Under the pieces are notes generated by a model that had not been told where the DNA came from, did not search any database, and saw nothing but the letters and a program-made list of their open reading frames with translations. Positions 14,871-17,008 of a DNA stretch of 17,008 nucleotides are shown one piece after another (the stretch's first letter is position 1; the number at the start of each line of letters is the position of its first letter). Origin of the DNA: CAYMDS01 sp964653195. GTDB lineage: Bacteria > Patescibacteriota > Microgenomatia > Levybacterales > UBA12049. The translations under genes were made by a program, and so were the position numbers. The stretch covers positions 1-17,008 of the forward strand of contig CAZZCX010000021.1 of the NCBI GenBank assembly GCA_964653195.1. The letters are read 5' to 3'.

Positions 14871-16271
14871 TTATGCCTTCTCAACATAAATCATGTTGGT
14901 AGCACCTGTTTTTCCAAACGGCATTCCCGCGACTATTACAAAAGGCTCATTCTCAGCAAGCGATAAAACATTATTTTTTCTTGCAAACGAGCGTGCCTGC
15001 TCAAGCATGTGAGTAAATCCTTCAGTCTTATTAATCAAAAATGAATAAACACCAGCTGTGAGAACTAACTTTCTCCAAGTCGATTTATTGGGAGTCAATG
15101 CAAAAATGACTTGTTTATTTCTATATCGGGAAATTCTTCTTGCTGTACTTCCTATTTCAGTAAAAGCTATTATAATTTTTGAATCTACCTCTTTTGCTAT
15201 TGTACCTACCGTACTACTAACCGAATGCTCAACATCTTTCTTGCCATGAAAAACTCTTGGTATAACGTGCGGCGTGGTTCTTCTTATAATTCTTGCCATC
15301 ATTTGAACAGATTCAACTGGAAAATTACCAGCAGCAGTCTCACCCGAGAGCATAACAGCATCAGTTCCATCCAAAATTGCATTAGCTACATCAGTAACTT
15401 CCGCTCTAGTCGGTATAGGATTTACAGTCATCGAATCCAACATCTGAGTAGCTGTAATTACAGGTTTTGCACGATCCAAACACATTTCTATTAATTTTTT
15501 TTGAAGGAAAGGAATTTCTTCCATAGGGACAGCAAGTCCTAAGTCACCGCGGGCTACCATAATACCATCAGATGCATCTATTATTTTTTCTATCTCCTCA
15601 ATACCCTGATTAGTTTCTATTTTCGCTATCAACATTACCTGTGAATCTTTAGGTAACAGATTTCTAACCAAATTGACATCTTTTTCGGTCTGCACGAAAG
15701 ATATTGCGATAAAATCAACTTTATGTTTTACAACAAAAGCCAAATCCTTTTTATCTTTTTCTGATAAACCTTGACTAGCTAAAGATATCCCTTGTGCGCT
15801 AAACCCTTTTCTGGAATTTAATTTTCCGCCTACTATCACTTTAGCTATAACTTCATTATTTGACTCTTTAATTACTTCAAATTTTAATTTTCCATCATCA
15901 ATAAATATTTCCGCTCCTTTTTTCAACTGCGGAATGATTGATGGATAATTTAGCGAAATTCTCTCAGCATTCCCGATAATTTGATTCTTGCAAACCACAA
16001 TCTCCTGATGACCCTTTAATATTACGTCTTCTTCTACTTCTCCGATTCTTATCTTAGGACCTGCTAAATCACCTAATACAGCAATTGGCTTCCCAAGTTT
16101 CTCTTCAGCATCTCGAGTCCATTCTATAACATCAAGAATCTGCTGTTCAGTGGCGTGAGATAAGTTGATACGGAAAACATTGACACCTGCTTCCGCCATC
16201 CTGAACATAACATCCTTATTTATACTTACAGGACCTAGTGTTGCGACTATTTTTACCTTTTTTGGAATCAT
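14871..16271 (-). CDS. pyk: Pyruvate kinase
   Basis: A 466-residue glycolytic enzyme converting PEP and ADP to pyruvate and ATP in the cytoplasm. All motifs are intact: KIVATLGP (7-14), FRINLSH (33-39), GDLAGPKIRIGE near 67-78, the lid B domain around 80-165, ISFVQTEKD, the Lys/Glu active site MLIAKIETNQGIEEIEKI around 214-231, DGIMVARGDLGLAVP, KPVITATQMLDSM, and the signature PTRAEVTDVANAILDGTDAV followed by MLSGETAAG. The C-terminal regulatory domain is present (IIAFTEIGSTARRISRYR) and ends TGATNMIYVEKA. No extra PEP-utiliser domain is fused at the end. The ATG overlaps the yraN stop by 4 nt (ATGA), placing it in one operon with yraN and probably rplS. In contrast to the PEP-synthase-like and enolase-like proteins in this window, this enzyme looks fully functional. 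Confidence 0.97.
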   Translation of the reverse strand: MIPKKVKIVATLGPVSINKDVMFRMAEAGVNVFRINLSHATEQQILDVIEWTRDAEEKLGKPIAVLGDLAGPKIRIGEVEEDVILKGHQEIVVCKNQIIGNAERISLNYPSIIPQLKKGAEIFIDDGKLKFEVIKESNNEVIAKVIVGGKLNSRKGFSAQGISLASQGLSEKDKKDLAFVVKHKVDFIAISFVQTEKDVNLVRNLLPKDSQVMLIAKIETNQGIEEIEKIIDASDGIMVARGDLGLAVPMEEIPFLQKKLIEMCLDRAKPVITATQMLDSMTVNPIPTRAEVTDVANAILDGTDAVMLSGETAAGNFPVESVQMMARIIRRTTPHVIPRVFHGKKDVEHSVSSTVGTIAKEVDSKIIIAFTEIGSTARRISRYRNKQVIFALTPNKSTWRKLVLTAGVYSFLINKTEGFTHMLEQARSFARKNNVLSLAENEPFVIVAGMPFGKTGATNMIYVEKA

Positions 16272-16630
16272 ATACTTATATTCTCAACATGTTCGATTGT
16301 ATCAATATTATTATGCTTATTCAACAATACACTAATTGCATCTATTCTTAGTTGTTTGGGTAGCTTATCATTAGTGAGAGCATAATATTGAGCTGTCTTT
16401 ATGATATCTCGTAACTTTTTTGGAGTTATGGATTCCAGAGGTGTACCATATACCAGTGATTTACGAGTTTTCACCTCAATAAAAACAAGAGTGTTTTTTG
16501 AAATAGCTATAATATCAATCTCACCGTACCTTTGCCGAAAATTTCTTTCGATTATTACATATCCTTTATTTTGCAAGTATTTAGTGGCCAAATTTTCACC
16601 TAACAAAGCAGTAGGATTAACTATTCTCAT
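16268..16630 (-). CDS. yraN: YraN family (UPF0102) endonuclease-fold protein
   Basis: A 120-residue YraN/UPF0102 protein. The family core is clear: LGENLATKYLQNKGYVIIERNFR at residues 10-32, GEIDIIAISKNTLVFIEVKTRKS at 36-58, and then TPKKLRDIIKTAQYYAL at 69-85. The Glu37/Asp39 and Glu52-x-Lys54 pattern matches the PD-(D/E)XK nuclease fold; the exact cellular role of the family is not settled, although links to DNA processing or Holliday junctions have been proposed. It starts 48 nt after rplS ends and overlaps pyk by 4 nt. The rplS-yraN neighbourhood recurs in many bacteria, which supports the call. No Shine-Dalgarno site is seen upstream; a poor hexamer TAAGAT 8 nt before the ATG is too weak to call a promoter. 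Confidence 0.92.
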   Translation of the reverse strand: MRIVNPTALLGENLATKYLQNKGYVIIERNFRQRYGEIDIIAISKNTLVFIEVKTRKSLVYGTPLESITPKKLRDIIKTAQYYALTNDKLPKQLRIDAISVLLNKHNNIDTIEHVENISI

Positions 16631-16678
16631 GAGGTTTTATCTTAAATTTTATATTTATCTCTTATTTGTGAAGATTAA

Positions 16679-16960
16679 TCACTTATCGTCTCTTAAGTGG
16701 TACAATTTTGCCCTTCTAGCTCTTTTTTTGGGACTGCCTTTTAACTTAATTTGTTCTATAAAAGGGGATCCCACTTGCCAGATACGCTCGACAGCCACAT
16801 TACCGACTAGCTTTCTTACAGTAAAAGATTTATTGTCACCACGACCACGTATAGATAAAACTATACCCTCAAACATCTGAGTTCTTGTTTTCTCACCTTC
16901 AGTAATCTTTTGATATACCTGGATTGTATCACCAGGCTGAAAATTAATCTGTTGAACCAT
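16679..16960 (-). CDS. rplS: 50S ribosomal protein bL19 (short N-terminus)
   Basis: A 93-residue bL19, which sits at the 30S-50S interface. The family core is present: FQPGDTIQVYQKITEGEKTRTQ (7-28), FEGIVLSIRGRGDNKSFTVRK (30-50), GVERxF-like VAVERIWQVGSPFIEQIKL (55-73), and the basic tail KGSPKKRARRAKLYHLRD, matching the usual RRAKLYYLR ending. Typical bL19 has about 115 residues. Here roughly 10-15 N-terminal residues (the helix before FRPGD) are missing. An in-frame TAG two codons upstream of the ATG shows that the gene really begins here. It is the first gene of the rplS-yraN-pyk group and has a strong promoter just upstream. Confidence 0.95.
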   Translation of the reverse strand: MVQQINFQPGDTIQVYQKITEGEKTRTQMFEGIVLSIRGRGDNKSFTVRKLVGNVAVERIWQVGSPFIEQIKLKGSPKKRARRAKLYHLRDDK

Positions 16961-16974
16961 AATCTATGGTGAAT

Positions 16975-17003
16975 ATTATACCTTACAATTCTCTAAATCT
17001 CAA
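16975..17003 (-). promoter_or_regulatory. Strong promoter of rplS
   Basis: On the minus strand a -35 TTGAGA (17003-16998) and a perfect -10 TATAAT (16980-16975) are separated by 17 nt. It is the best sigma70-type promoter in the window. The predicted transcript has a leader of only about 7-8 nt before the ATG at 16960, too short for a Shine-Dalgarno site. Confidence 0.75.
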
Positions 17004-17008
17004 GGTAG

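Noticed and set aside
16401..16880. Plus-strand 159-codon open frame
   Set aside because: It runs antisense to yraN and rplS, both clearly recognised; it has no homology wording and is a shadow frame.
1..17008. Alternative genetic code (UGA as Gly)
   Set aside because: TGA ends lexA, rsmI, yraN, pilB and Hpt at the expected C-termini, so UGA is a stop here.

Overview
This AT-rich window looks like part of a chromosome from a Patescibacteria/CPR (Candidate Phyla Radiation) bacterium, most likely Microgenomates-like. The signs are a streamlined type IV pilus locus with a very long CPR-style minor pilin, a bL19 with a trimmed N-terminus, few Shine-Dalgarno sites, several probable leaderless promoters, and very tight packing (4-nt ATGA/GTGA overlaps, 4-bp gaps between convergent stops). 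UGA is used as a normal stop, which excludes the recoded UGA=Gly lineages (Absconditabacteria/Gracilibacteria). The lineage is inferred; there is no rRNA or other taxonomic marker here.

Layout. (1) Positions 1-7516, minus strand: a pilus/pseudopilus operon. In transcription order it encodes an orphan Hpt domain protein, a CheY-like receiver, the PilB/GspE ATPase, the PilC/GspF platform, then a GspH-like, a giant (about 890 aa, interrupted by a 100-N scaffold gap) GspI/PilV-like, a GspJ-like and a PilX-like prepilin; the last runs off the left edge. (2) 7517-7760: a 244-bp divergent promoter region. (3) 7761-11240, plus strand: a PEP-synthase-like protein and an enolase-like protein. Both are full-length open frames, but both have lost most of the residues needed for catalysis in their families. 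(4) 11245-12673, minus strand: rsmI and lexA; lexA is preceded by a perfect 36-bp palindrome that covers its whole promoter. (5) 12845-14866, plus strand: uvrB, divergent from lexA. (6) 14871-16960, minus strand: pyruvate kinase, YraN and ribosomal protein bL19.

How the genes fit together. The left block makes a pilus that a phosphorelay (Hpt to receiver) could control, although no histidine kinase is present. The lexA/uvrB divergon is a compact SOS-type DNA repair module. The right block is housekeeping (translation, central carbon metabolism). The strongest candidate for something undescribed is the tandem of two apparent pseudoenzymes from consecutive steps around phosphoenolpyruvate. They lie next to the pilus/phosphorelay operon and share its divergent promoter region, while an intact PEP-using enzyme (pyruvate kinase) lies about 3.6 kb away. 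Function for this pair is unknown and any link to the pilus is speculative.

I see no rRNA, tRNA, CRISPR array, transposase or phage gene in the window, and no strong intrinsic terminator.
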